Of a stretch of 64,000 nt of DNA, positions 40,283 to 48,116 are shown in pieces. The stretch covers positions 186,001 to 250,000 of the forward strand of contig NZ_QXGI01000001.1 in assembly GCF_003952025.1 (NCBI RefSeq), written 5' to 3'. How positions within the stretch are numbered: the first letter of the stretch is position 1; the number at the start of each line of letters is the position of its first letter. The position numbers and the translations under genes were made by a program. The DNA comes from Bifidobacterium castoris. Its GTDB lineage: Bacteria; Actinomycetota; Actinomycetes; Actinomycetales; Bifidobacteriaceae. The notes beneath the pieces were generated by a model. It searched no databases and was not told where the DNA came from. It saw nothing but the letters and a program-made list of their open reading frames with translations.

Positions 40283-41196
40283 GACCGGCTCCTTTCCCTG
40301 GTCGTCTCGTCGATCTTCCGGGCCGTCGGCGCGTGTTCCGGCTCCCCGGCCATCGTCAGGACGGTGATGAGCCCGTCGATGTCGCCTCGCGCGATCTGGA
40401 CGCCGGGCATGTTCTCCTCGTAGTAGCGGCGTTCGTCGGTGAGCGCATGGACGGCGCCGTCCATGCGCGCGCTCGCGAGGATGTGCGAGCGGTCCATCAC
40501 CGCCGCCTGGCTGTCGGAGAGGATGAGCGTCGCATAATCGTCGTGCAGACGGTCGATCGTCTCGTGCAGTCGGATGCGTCCGCGGTCGATGAGGTAGAAG
40601 TCGTCGCACAGCGATTCGATGTCCTTCGCGTTGTGCGAGCTGACGAGGATCGAACGCCCCGGCGTCTCCATGTAGGCGCGCAGCAGGTCGAGCAGTTCGC
40701 CGCGCGCGACGACGTCGAGTCCTGCCGTCGGCTCGTCGAGGATGAGGACCTCGGGGCGATGCGATATCGCGATGACCGTCCTGAACTTCGCGGCCATGCC
40801 GGTGGAGAAGTCATCCATCGGCTTGTTCGCCGGCAGCTCGAAGCGTTCGAGCAGCCCCCGGCACAGCGCCGCGTCGAAGGCGGGATAGAAGGCCGCCTGC
40901 TGCCTGATGACGTCGTCGCCTGTGAACGCGGCGTCGAAGGCCGCGTCGGCGAGCACGGCGCCGACGCGTCGTTTGACGGTGTTCGGCAGCCGGGCGACGT
41001 CGGCGCCGAGCAGCGTGCCGGATCCGGCATCCGGTTCGGCGAGTCCGAGGATGATCCGGAACGTCGTCGTCTTGCCTGATCCGTTGACGCCCACCAGTGC
41101 GGTGATGCGGTCCTTCGGCACCCGCATCGTCACGTCGAGCGTGAAGTCCGTGTATCGTTTCGTCGCATGGTCCAGCGTGATCGCGTCGTCGCTCAT
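40279..41196 (-). CDS. ABC transporter ATP-binding protein
   Basis: 305 residues. Walker A GVNGSGKTTT, a weak signature (MDDFSTGMAAKFR, where FSTGM replaces LSGGQ), Walker B VLILDEPTAGLD, H-loop SSHNAKDIE, and a C-terminal extra domain. It powers the adjacent permease. Start and stop overlap its neighbours by four bases each, so regulator, ATPase and permease form one operon. Confidence 0.9.
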   Translation of the reverse strand: MSDDAITLDHATKRYTDFTLDVTMRVPKDRITALVGVNGSGKTTTFRIILGLAEPDAGSGTLLGADVARLPNTVKRRVGAVLADAAFDAAFTGDDVIRQQAAFYPAFDAALCRGLLERFELPANKPMDDFSTGMAAKFRTVIAISHRPEVLILDEPTAGLDVVARGELLDLLRAYMETPGRSILVSSHNAKDIESLCDDFYLIDRGRIRLHETIDRLHDDYATLILSDSQAAVMDRSHILASARMDGAVHALTDERRYYEENMPGVQIARGDIDGLITVLTMAGEPEHAPTARKIDETTRERSRS

Positions 41197-41606
41197 CGCG
41201 TCTCCCCTTCCATGTCCGTCGCCTCGTCGTCCGTCTCGTCGAGCAGCATCGTGACGAGTTCCATGATCTCCCCGTCATCCAGCCGCAGCCTGCGCGCCTT
41301 GGCTATCGCCTGCGCGAATTCCTCCTCCACCTGGCGGTTGAGTTCCTCGGCCACGATGTTCGGCGAGACCTCGGCGACGAAGGTGCCCTTGCCCTGCACG
41401 GTGACGACGAGACCCTCCTGTTCGAGCACGTCGTACGCCTTCTTCGCGGTGAGCGCCGAGATCGCGCATTGCCGCGCGAGGGCGCGCACCGAGGGCAGCG
41501 CGTCGCCCGCCCTGAGATCGCCTGTTTTGATGAGCGCGCGGATGCGGTCCACGATCTGCTCGTAGATCGGCGTCATCGAGGCGGCGTTGATGACGATGTC
41601 CATCAT
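41193..41606 (-). CDS. GntR-family regulator, YtrA type
   Basis: 137 residues: winged helix-turn-helix (PIYEQIVDRIRALIKTGDLRAGDALPSVRALARQCAISALTAKKAYDVLEQEGLVVTVQGKGTFVAE) plus a short helical dimerisation tail, the YtrA pattern. It probably represses its own ABC operon. GGAGG precedes ATG 41606 (a second ATG follows directly). Repeated AGTGT boxes lie just upstream. Confidence 0.9.
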   Translation of the reverse strand: MMDIVINAASMTPIYEQIVDRIRALIKTGDLRAGDALPSVRALARQCAISALTAKKAYDVLEQEGLVVTVQGKGTFVAEVSPNIVAEELNRQVEEEFAQAIAKARRLRLDDGEIMELVTMLLDETDDEATDMEGETR

Positions 41607-41651
41607 GCTTTCGTCCTCCGTCGTCGTTGGCTGTGGCGCATGCCGCAACCA

Positions 41652-41692
41652 AGTGTATAACACTACATAACAGTACAGTACACTATATAACG
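41652..41692 (-). promoter_or_regulatory. Probable operator/promoter of the GntR-ABC operon
   Basis: The stretch has AGTGT-ATA-ACACT as a perfect palindrome (41652-41664) and further AGTGT half-sites and TATA-type boxes, 46-86 bases before the regulator start. This fits YtrA-type autoregulation. Confidence 0.55.
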
Positions 41693-41811
41693 ATAATGAC
41701 GACATGTGGTGCGCCGGACCGGAAGACGGGTGCCCGTGAGCTGCGGCGCGTGGGATCGAAGCCATATTTTTCATGTTTTTACTGCCCTGTGCCTGTGGTA
41801 TATGCGCTGCA

Positions 41812-41846
41812 GATTATGTAATTACGCCCGTTTTATTTACATAATC
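41812..41846. other. Inverted repeat in a gene-poor stretch (41607-42022)
   Basis: GATTATGTAA and TTACATAATC, 15 bases apart. The 41607-42022 stretch holds the GntR operator, this repeat and no convincing gene; a minus-strand frame across it has no ribosome site. Confidence 0.4.
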
Positions 41847-42022
41847 GAATGACATCTTACTAGGCAATCCTTGCACGTATGTCGCAGCAACGTCCATCGG
41901 TGTGGTCGAATACCCTTTGATTATTCTGCTTATCCGGCAATCGGAGCCGTTGGAGCTCTCTACGGTGTATATTTCGGTCCAACGATTCGGCGCTGAGTCG
42001 TGGACAAGGAAGGAGGACGAAT

Positions 42023-42154
42023 ATGAAAAAGTCCATATGGGAAACGCCTTATGACCATTGGGCGTCCACCTGTGATTCATGCCGTGGCGTCGGCAAGTGC
42101 GGTGCTGCCGGTCAACTTCGTGCCTGCTTGGCTTTGTTCGGGTTCGGGAGGTGA
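42023..42154 (+). CDS. Small Cys-containing peptide
   Basis: 43 residues, MKKSIWETPYDHW then CDSCRGVGKC. A very strong AAGGAAGGAGG precedes the ATG, which is the main support. Its stop lies 10 bases before the next small gene. No known family recognised. Confidence 0.5.
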   Translation: MKKSIWETPYDHWASTCDSCRGVGKCGAAGQLRACLALFGFGR

Positions 42155-42164
42155 CGAAGAAACC

Positions 42165-42344
42165 ATGATCTGGGTAATCATAGCGGTGCTGATTCTCGGC
42201 ATAGGCGCGTATTTCGGTAATGAGTATCGGCTGGACCGCAAGGCGCATAAATTGAATTCCAGCTCCGAGGAGGATCGCAGGCTCGCCGCGGAGCTGCAGG
42301 ATATCGCCCGCAAGATAGACGAGGGCAAATACCTGTACAGATAA
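42165..42344 (+). CDS. Small single-pass membrane protein
   Basis: 59 residues: transmembrane helix at 2-19, then a charged helix (EEDRRLAAELQDIARKIDEGKYLYR). GGGAGGTGA precedes the ATG. It is probably coupled to the 43-residue peptide before it. Function unknown. Confidence 0.6.
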   Translation: MIWVIIAVLILGIGAYFGNEYRLDRKAHKLNSSSEEDRRLAAELQDIARKIDEGKYLYR

Positions 42345-42408
42345 TTAATCACTCTGGTCGCGGCGTCGGCGCAGCGGCGGTTCCGTCCTGGAGCTCCGCA
42401 CCGCCGCG

Positions 42409-42550
42409 ATGATGATTGCGGGGTTAGCCAACGGGGCGTTGTGGGGGTGCCGTCGGCATCGCGGCAGCACCGTCCGCGGGTGCGTCGATCGCGATCGGTG
42501 GGATGCTCACCAGTGGCGTCCTGACCGTTGGCGGCGCGTTCTGCAAGTGA
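42409..42550 (+). pseudogene. Possible Gly/Ala-rich hydrophobic peptide, frameshifted
   Basis: Starting at ATG 42409, the frame reads MIAGLANGALWG; dropping one G from the G5 run at about 42442-42446 joins it to GAVGIAAAP...IAIGGMLTSGVLTVGGAFCK and a stop at 42550. The composition is like a class II bacteriocin or holin-like peptide. Evidence is compositional only. Confidence 0.3.
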
Positions 42551-42596
42551 CCTGCCGCTTTGTTGGCGTGCATGCCGGAAAGGGGATTGTGGCGTG

Positions 42597-42875
42597 ATGA
42601 TTCAGTTGAATAAACGGTGGAACATCAAACTAGGGTCATTGATATGCCTCGGCAATCTGGTCCTGTGGTCGTTGCAGGCCATCGTGCAGATCGTTTGGAA
42701 AGGCGGACTCGTAGCGCCTGTCCTTCAAGCGGTAGGGTTCGCGTTCCTCATCTTCGGTACGGCGTTCGGGGCGTTCACGGACAAGGACAACCGGATACCG
42801 GTGTATGGAGTGGTGTTGTCTGTGCTGCTTCCCCTGCCGGTCGTTGTGGGAGTGATCATCATGGGTTTGCAATGA
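42597..42875 (+). CDS. Small membrane protein
   Basis: 92 residues with three hydrophobic segments and charged loop TDKDNRI. AAAGGGGATTG precedes the ATG at 42597. Not recognised; position after a possible bacteriocin-like peptide makes an immunity protein conceivable, but this is inference. A strong terminator follows. Confidence 0.6.
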   Translation: MIQLNKRWNIKLGSLICLGNLVLWSLQAIVQIVWKGGLVAPVLQAVGFAFLIFGTAFGAFTDKDNRIPVYGVVLSVLLPLPVVVGVIIMGLQ

Positions 42876-42898
42876 CCGCCTGACAATCACACCGAACC

Positions 42899-42941
42899 AT
42901 CCGTTCGTATCACAACAGGAGCTGTTGCGATACGAACGGAT
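42899..42941 (+). terminator. Intrinsic terminator
   Basis: ATCCGTTCGTATC pairs with GATACGAACGGAT, followed by TTTGTTTT. Confidence 0.85.
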
Positions 42942-42967
42942 TTTGTTTTACCTGCGGCTGTTGCGCG

Positions 42968-43108
42968 TCAGATGGTGCCTCGGTTGTTTTGTAGTTCCAT
43001 ATGACGCCGCAAGGTGAGGTCGCGCAGGTATTCAGAGAGGCACATGTTCTGGCTTGCGGCGCCCTCTTGGATCATGTCACGCCAGGATGGTGTCACTTTG
43101 AAGTTGGA
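42968..43108 (-). pseudogene. Ribbon-helix-helix (relaxosome accessory-like) remnant
   Basis: Directly after the integrase stop, and in the same frame, the strand reads NFKVTPSWRDMIQEGAAS then NMCLSEYLRDLTLRRH, a clear RHH/MobC-type DNA-binding fold, ending at a stop at 42968. It has no start codon of its own, so it is the tail of a truncated gene. Confidence 0.65.
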
Positions 43109-43972
43109 TTATCGCATTGGCTTTTTCGGTTTCGCCGAGACGGGGCGTCCCACAAGAACAGAGCATGTATCATCCGGGCCACGTCGGATGCTGTGGCGGA
43201 TGTGCACCACCATGCGGTTGAAATCGAAATCGTCCACGCGCAGCGCGCACATCTCCCCGATGCGCAGACCGAACGCGACCATGACATGGATGCTGATGCG
43301 CGTGTACGCCGGCATCGCCTCGGCCAGACGCCGAATGTCATCCTGCGACAGCTCCGCGATCAGATCCTTGTCCGCCATGCGTTTCGCCGGCACGGGCGCC
43401 ACGCAGGGGGACCGTTCCAGCAACGGCGCCGAACCATCGGGCGGCGCGACCGCGGCGCGCATGATGGCACGCAGCATGATGTACGCCTCACGTTTGGGCG
43501 TGGCCGCCAGGGAGCATCCGTCCAGCCATGCGGACACCATGCGCGCGTCCATCGCGTCGAGCCGGACACGGCCGAACACGTCCTTCAACCGTCGCAGCAG
43601 GAGACGCTTGCGACGCAGCGTGGCGGGCGCGAGAGGCTCCCCGCCGCGCGCACGACCACCCCACCTGTCCATCCACACATCCGCCCAGTCCGCGAACGTG
43701 ACACCGGACAGCGCGGCCGCCCTGTCCCGTTCCCTGGGCGCCGTCCAGTCGGCGAGCCCACGGCGGTACATGTCGACGCGGACCCGCTCGTCGTCCAGCC
43801 ACGCCACCGCGCGGGCGCGGGTGTCGAACAGGCGCCCCACCCTGCTTCCGGGACGTTTGGGATTCGCGTAACGGGCCAGATAGGCCACGCTCCCGTCCGC
43901 GCGCCTCTTCTCCAGGACGCCGCCGAAACGGCACCCCTCCATATTGTTCATGCTCATGTTCGTGTTCGTCAT
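43109..43972 (-). pseudogene. Tyrosine-recombinase integrase, C-terminally truncated
   Basis: 287 residues. The N-terminal AP2-like arm-binding part and SAM-like core-binding domain (FADWADVWMDRW, LRRKRLLLRRLKDVFG) are present, and the first catalytic Arg is in FGLRIGEMCALRVDDF. The protein stops ~30 residues later, so the HxxR box and the Tyr nucleophile are missing; full relatives have ~380 residues. The remainder is replaced by the RHH remnant. It cannot act as a recombinase alone. Confidence 0.8.
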
Positions 43973-44193
43973 GCGTCTCTCCGATGCGGCAGAAGAAAAC
44001 CCTCACCGCGACACGCCGAAACACACAGGGCGCGCATCCAACCCGGAACGATCCCCGGGCACCTTGGTACCCGACCGGTACCCGAAATCACCTATCCGGT
44101 TTCCGAAACCACGCACGCACCACCCTTGGACACGCCTCCACACGACACGCCCGACACGCCGACCCATCCCAACGGACACGCCGAAACAGAAAA

Positions 44194-44216
44194 GCCTCCG
44201 ACATGCCGTCGGAGGC
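44194..44216 (-). terminator. Hairpin in the 43973-44364 intergenic stretch
   Basis: GCCTCCGAC/GTCGGAGGC with a five-base loop, followed on the minus strand by TTTTCTGTTTC. I see no gene ending into it; the rest of this 390-base stretch shows no supported gene. Confidence 0.55.
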
Positions 44217-44364
44217 CCATATGGGTGGGTGATGTAGGCATTCGGAACAAAACCTGGACACGCCCATGCTTTCACCATCCGCGGCGTCGGCCACCACGAC
44301 CGATACCCCCATGGTACCCACGACACGGACATGGACACGGCACCCCGTCGCATCACCTGCACGC

Positions 44365-44787
44365 ATGATCCCAACCGACTATCCCATCATGCTCCGCCCC
44401 TCCCGGCTCGCCCGCCTCCTCGACGTGACCGAACGGACGGTCGCCAACCTTCCCGTCGAACGGGTGAAACCATCCGCACGGGTGACGCTCTACCGCATGG
44501 ACATGATCGACCGGCTGCTCGACCATGCCGTGCCGAACCGGATCCGCATGGACACGAAACCCACCATCCGGCAGACGGCGACGCTTCTCGACGCCGGCCC
44601 CTCACTCGTACGCAACCTCATCGCCACAGGACTGCTTGCCGTCGACCGGCACGATCCGCGGCTGCTCCGCATCGAACCACAATCACTGCTCAGGCTCATG
44701 GGCGGTCCCGTCCGTCATCCAAGCACCCTCTCGCACCCGATCGGTGAACCGTTCACGACGCCGCTCGCCCGTCGCGTCCGCACCTGA
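44365..44787 (+). CDS. Excisionase/MerR-like DNA-binding protein
   Basis: 140 residues with two consecutive helix-turn-helix-like units: LRPSRLARLLDVTERTVANLPVERVKPSARVTLYRMDMIDRLL and IRQTATLLDAGPSLVRNLIATGLLAVDRHDPRLLRI. This is the excisionase/MerR wHTH style, fitting a mobile element beside an integrase. ATG 44365 begins just before the conserved part. Its last ~35 codons overlap the convergent gene. Confidence 0.6.
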   Translation: MIPTDYPIMLRPSRLARLLDVTERTVANLPVERVKPSARVTLYRMDMIDRLLDHAVPNRIRMDTKPTIRQTATLLDAGPSLVRNLIATGLLAVDRHDPRLLRIEPQSLLRLMGGPVRHPSTLSHPIGEPFTTPLARRVRT

Positions 44788-45147
44788 CCCGATTGCGGCG
44801 AGCAGATCGTCGAGCGCGTCCCGCGCCGTGTCGAACCGGCTCGGCGAGCCCGAACGCGTCCAACAGGCGCGGCATGGATCCCGCATGCAGCGCACCTCCC
44901 CCAACAGGCGCAACGCCGGATCGAACAACGCGTCCGCAAGATCATGCTCGCCGGCAAGCACCCGATGCCTCACGGATCCCCCATGCGCGGGCAACGTGAC
45001 CACGGTGAGACCGTCCACATGCTCGACTTGGGCGCGCGCCGCATATCGGGCGGTGCGCATCTCATGCGCCGACAGGTCGTCGCCCACGCCGGTCAAACGC
45101 AGCCGGTCGGCACGCGTCGCCATCCTCAAACCCACCTGACCATCCAT
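44683..45147 (-). CDS. Hypothetical protein
   Basis: 154 residues, not recognised; an alpha/beta N-half (TRADRLRLTGVGDDLSAHEMRTARYAARAQVEHVDGLTVVTLP) and helical C-half. AAAGGGGGCACGG precedes ATG 45147, a good start. It converges with and overlaps the excisionase-like gene by 105 bases, which is unusual; one of the two 3' ends may not be functional. Confidence 0.55.
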   Translation of the reverse strand: MDGQVGLRMATRADRLRLTGVGDDLSAHEMRTARYAARAQVEHVDGLTVVTLPAHGGSVRHRVLAGEHDLADALFDPALRLLGEVRCMRDPCRACWTRSGSPSRFDTARDALDDLLAAIGSGADATGERRRERFTDRVREGAWMTDGTAHEPEQ

Positions 45148-45249
45148 ACCGTGCCCCCTTTTCCGAGCCGCCGTGTGCATTGGCGGCCGTCATGGCCGCG
45201 CACCCGCCGCCATGCGTCCCCGCCGTCTCCGAGTGCCAACCACCCTCCC

Positions 45250-45395
45250 CCGCGAAACCCGAAACCGAAAAACGAGAAAAAGAAAAAGGGAGAACCAAAA
45301 AGAACACGACACCCAAAAGACGGCGGATCGGGAAAAAGACGAGGAAGCACGAAAAGGAGACAAAAGGAAAAGCACAGAGCAGATAAGGGGAAATG
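45250..45395. other. Strongly purine-skewed non-coding tract
   Basis: About 145 bases are almost all A and G on the plus strand with many AAAA and GAAAA runs, in an otherwise G+C-rich area. It lies in the gene-free 45148-45583 stretch. Confidence 0.6.
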
Positions 45396-45396
45396 A

Positions 45397-45432
45397 GGAC
45401 ACGTGGGCGTGTCCGGTCATGCAGGCATGACC
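45397..45432. repeat. Two adjacent palindromes
   Basis: GGACACG-tggg-CGTGTCC (45397-45414) is followed at once by GGTCATGC-ag-GCATGACC (45415-45432), directly after the purine tract. Operator, origin or terminator function is possible. Confidence 0.55.
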
Positions 45433-45583
45433 CTAAGCATCACCCAAGGCCCCTTTCCCTTATCGTCCACATTGACGAGGGTGATGCGAGGGCCGAAAAC
45501 GGGCCGGGCGCAAAAACCGGGAATCCGGGCGGTCTCGGACGGTTCGTAAGCCTCGCCGACACGGCGGGCCGCATCAGAGGGGG

Positions 45584-46441
45584 TCATGCGTCTTGGGCGT
45601 GGGCGGCGAACAGCGCGTCCACGTCACGGGTCGGCTGCGGCGCGTAGGGGCCCGCGGCGTCCAGCATGGCGAGGAACTCGGGGATGGAGACGATGCGCCT
45701 CCCCAACGGGTCCGCGAGGTTGTCCGCGCCTGTGAGCGGATCGTCGGTGGCCTGGACGGCGACGGTGACGAACACCGCGTCCACGGGCCGATGCGAGAGC
45801 CGCGACCAGGGGAAGCCGTGCCGGTCGAGCCCCACGTTCATGCCCTCCACGAACGCGTCGTGCTGCGCGCGTACCGCGTCACGGACCGTGACGAGCGGGG
45901 CGTGCATCGTGTAGGGGCGCAGCACATGGCGCGCCGCATCGTAGCGGATCATGCGGCCGGCGTCCACGCTCCGGTACGCGATGCCGGCGCCGCCGACCAT
46001 CAGCTGCAGGTATGCGAAGAACAGTTTCTCCACGCCGTCCCGTCCCGTGCCGTGGATGACGAGATCGGTGTCGCCCGCGGCACGCTCGTCCATGGTGGGG
46101 ACATGCCAATGGCAGGACAGTCCGGGATGCCGCGCCGTGACGGCGCGCGCCAGGTCGCCGGCGGCGTCACGCAGCCGGTCCGTCTCCAATGGTTCGGGGT
46201 CGCATGCCCAACCGTCCAGTTCGGGTTCGTTGGGGCCGGCGCGGCGGATGCCGATGCTGCGCATCACGTCGCCCAGATGCGCGTCCGATGCGAGGATGCG
46301 CTCATCCTCGGAGTCCATCCGTTCCATGTCGCGGCGCAGCCATGCGGCGCGGTCGTGCGCGCCCACTCCGCGCGATCCGATGAACGCGACGATCGCGATC
46401 GCGGTGAGGACGACGGTCAGCAGGATGGCTTCCGGACTCAT
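45584..46441 (-). CDS. Membrane-anchored hypothetical protein of the mobile element
   Basis: 285 residues: one N-terminal transmembrane helix (~5-22), then a soluble domain with CHWHVPTMDERAAGDTDLVIHGTGRDGVEKLFFAYLQLM. The DTDLVI...phrase is reminiscent of NERD-type nucleases but the D-x-K is not seen, so no function is assigned. AAAGGAGCC precedes ATG 46441. The 315 bases before it (46442-46757) hold no gene. Confidence 0.65.
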   Translation of the reverse strand: MSPEAILLTVVLTAIAIVAFIGSRGVGAHDRAAWLRRDMERMDSEDERILASDAHLGDVMRSIGIRRAGPNEPELDGWACDPEPLETDRLRDAAGDLARAVTARHPGLSCHWHVPTMDERAAGDTDLVIHGTGRDGVEKLFFAYLQLMVGGAGIAYRSVDAGRMIRYDAARHVLRPYTMHAPLVTVRDAVRAQHDAFVEGMNVGLDRHGFPWSRLSHRPVDAVFVTVAVQATDDPLTGADNLADPLGRRIVSIPEFLAMLDAAGPYAPQPTRDVDALFAAHAQDA

Positions 46442-46757
46442 GGCCGGCTCCTTTCGTGCGCATGACGTGCAGGGTCGCCCCGGGGAGGCGTCCGCTTTGG
46501 CCGCGTGTGCTGTGATGGGACCGGAAGGGAAGAGAGGGGTTCCGTGGGTCGGCCCGCACGGGTTGTCTCTCCCGCCGACCGGCCCAACGGACATGTGCTA
46601 CCGAATCACACGGGGACGTGCTGCACGTCCCTGACGGCCACGCTATGCGTCCATGATATCCGTGCCGCGCGTCATGCGGTGTCGGGTATGGACGGCACCA
46701 GTATTCGCAACGGTTGACACCCTCCGCACGCATGCGCGGGACGCATAGGGGGTGTCT

Positions 46758-48116
46758 GTGACGACTACCGAACGCACGAGCACCGCCACGCGCACGCGCG
46801 CGAAGAGCGGCAGGAACACCCATGGCGGATTCGACGAGGAGCCCGCCACCCACGAACAGATCGCCCGCCTCATCGCCCGATACTCCGACCCGTACCGCAC
46901 CGGCACGCCCGCCGCGAAGCTCACCGCGCTGCTGCACGATCCGGAGCTGTGCCGCGAACTGGTCTACGCCTATGTGCAGGAGGAGCTGATCTGGGCGGCG
47001 AAACCGGTGGGCAGGACCGGCAAGCCGAGAACACCGCAAACACTCTCCTATCCTCTGGTCCGCCACATCTGCTCGCATCCGAGCATCGAGACGATCCTGC
47101 AGCGTCGCGCCGGATTCCCCGCGACGCTCATGCGTGCGGGCTGCCGCTACTACACGCTGCGCAGACGGCTCGCCGCCGAGAACATGCTCGACGGTCTCAC
47201 GGACGCGGACGTGTGGAACATGGCGGCCGACGAGGAGGTCGCCCGCCAACTCGAGCAGATGGCGGCCGGACGCCGCGGCGAACCCCGCTGGCCCCCATAC
47301 GCGGACGGCTCCAGCGCGAACCCGGACTGCCAGACGCCTGACACGCGCCGCATGCTCGGCTGCGGCGGCCTCGACGAATGGAACAGGCGGCTCGCGGAGC
47401 TCGAGGGGCTCGGATCGGTGCGCACCGTCCCCATGGTCGGCGACAACATGGAGGATGAGGACTACTGCCGCGCCCTCTCCGACATCGGCGCCGACACGGG
47501 CGCCCCCTCCTCCACCGAAACGGCGGCGCTCGGAGAATCCTTCACACCGGACGCCGCCTGGCTTCGCGATCACGGCATCACGGCGGACATGGTCGAACGC
47601 CTACCCCAACGACAGCGGGACATGCTTGAGGAGGCCGGCATCGACACCGCCGCCCTGATCCGTGAGGCGCATCGCGCCGACCTGGACCGGCTGCCGGAAC
47701 CCGCGCCCCGCAGCCGGTGGGCCGCGGACCCGGCACGGCTGGACACGATGGCCGCGAGGCTGGAGCCGGTGGTCGGCCGCCCATTGGCGCGTCGGCTGGC
47801 GTTGTCGTATACGGGACGATCCTGGCAGCCGGACAGCATCCTCACCTCCGCCGGCCTTCCCGTCCGGCTCGCCCGCACGCTGCTCGCGACCGGAACGGCG
47901 CTGGAGGACACGGACGTGGCCCGGTGGGATGCGGCGTGCACACGGCTCAACACGCTGCGCCGTCCCCGCGGCTGGCGTCCGGGCCGGCACGGCATGGAGG
48001 ATGCGCGGCGCATCCTCGACGGGTTCACGCACCGTCTCCGTGTCCGTTTCCTCGCCGACGCCGGCGTGGAGGAAGGCATGGATGCGCCGGCGCCTATGGT
48101 CGGGTGCGGGGCGTGA
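46758..48116 (+). CDS. Hypothetical mobile-element protein
   Basis: 452 residues, not recognised. N-terminal helical region (HEQIARLIARYSDPYRTGTPAAKLTALL, LVRHICSHPSIETILQRRAGFPATLMRAGCRYYTLRRRLAAE) and C-terminal repeats that look like helix-hairpin-helix (WLRDHGITADMVERLPQRQRDMLEEAGIDTAALIREAH). GTG 46758 is preferred because AGGGGG lies six bases before it; GTG 46752 would sit on that site. The 3' end overlaps the convergent helicase gene by 23 bases. Confidence 0.65.
   Translation: MTTTERTSTATRTRAKSGRNTHGGFDEEPATHEQIARLIARYSDPYRTGTPAAKLTALLHDPELCRELVYAYVQEELIWAAKPVGRTGKPRTPQTLSYPLVRHICSHPSIETILQRRAGFPATLMRAGCRYYTLRRRLAAENMLDGLTDADVWNMAADEEVARQLEQMAAGRRGEPRWPPYADGSSANPDCQTPDTRRMLGCGGLDEWNRRLAELEGLGSVRTVPMVGDNMEDEDYCRALSDIGADTGAPSSTETAALGESFTPDAAWLRDHGITADMVERLPQRQRDMLEEAGIDTAALIREAHRADLDRLPEPAPRSRWAADPARLDTMAARLEPVVGRPLARRLALSYTGRSWQPDSILTSAGLPVRLARTLLATGTALEDTDVARWDAACTRLNTLRRPRGWRPGRHGMEDARRILDGFTHRLRVRFLADAGVEEGMDAPAPMVGCGA

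Noticed and set aside
41814-42248. Minus-strand frame of 144 codons
   Set aside because: It overlaps two plus-strand small genes that have strong ribosome sites and itself has none.
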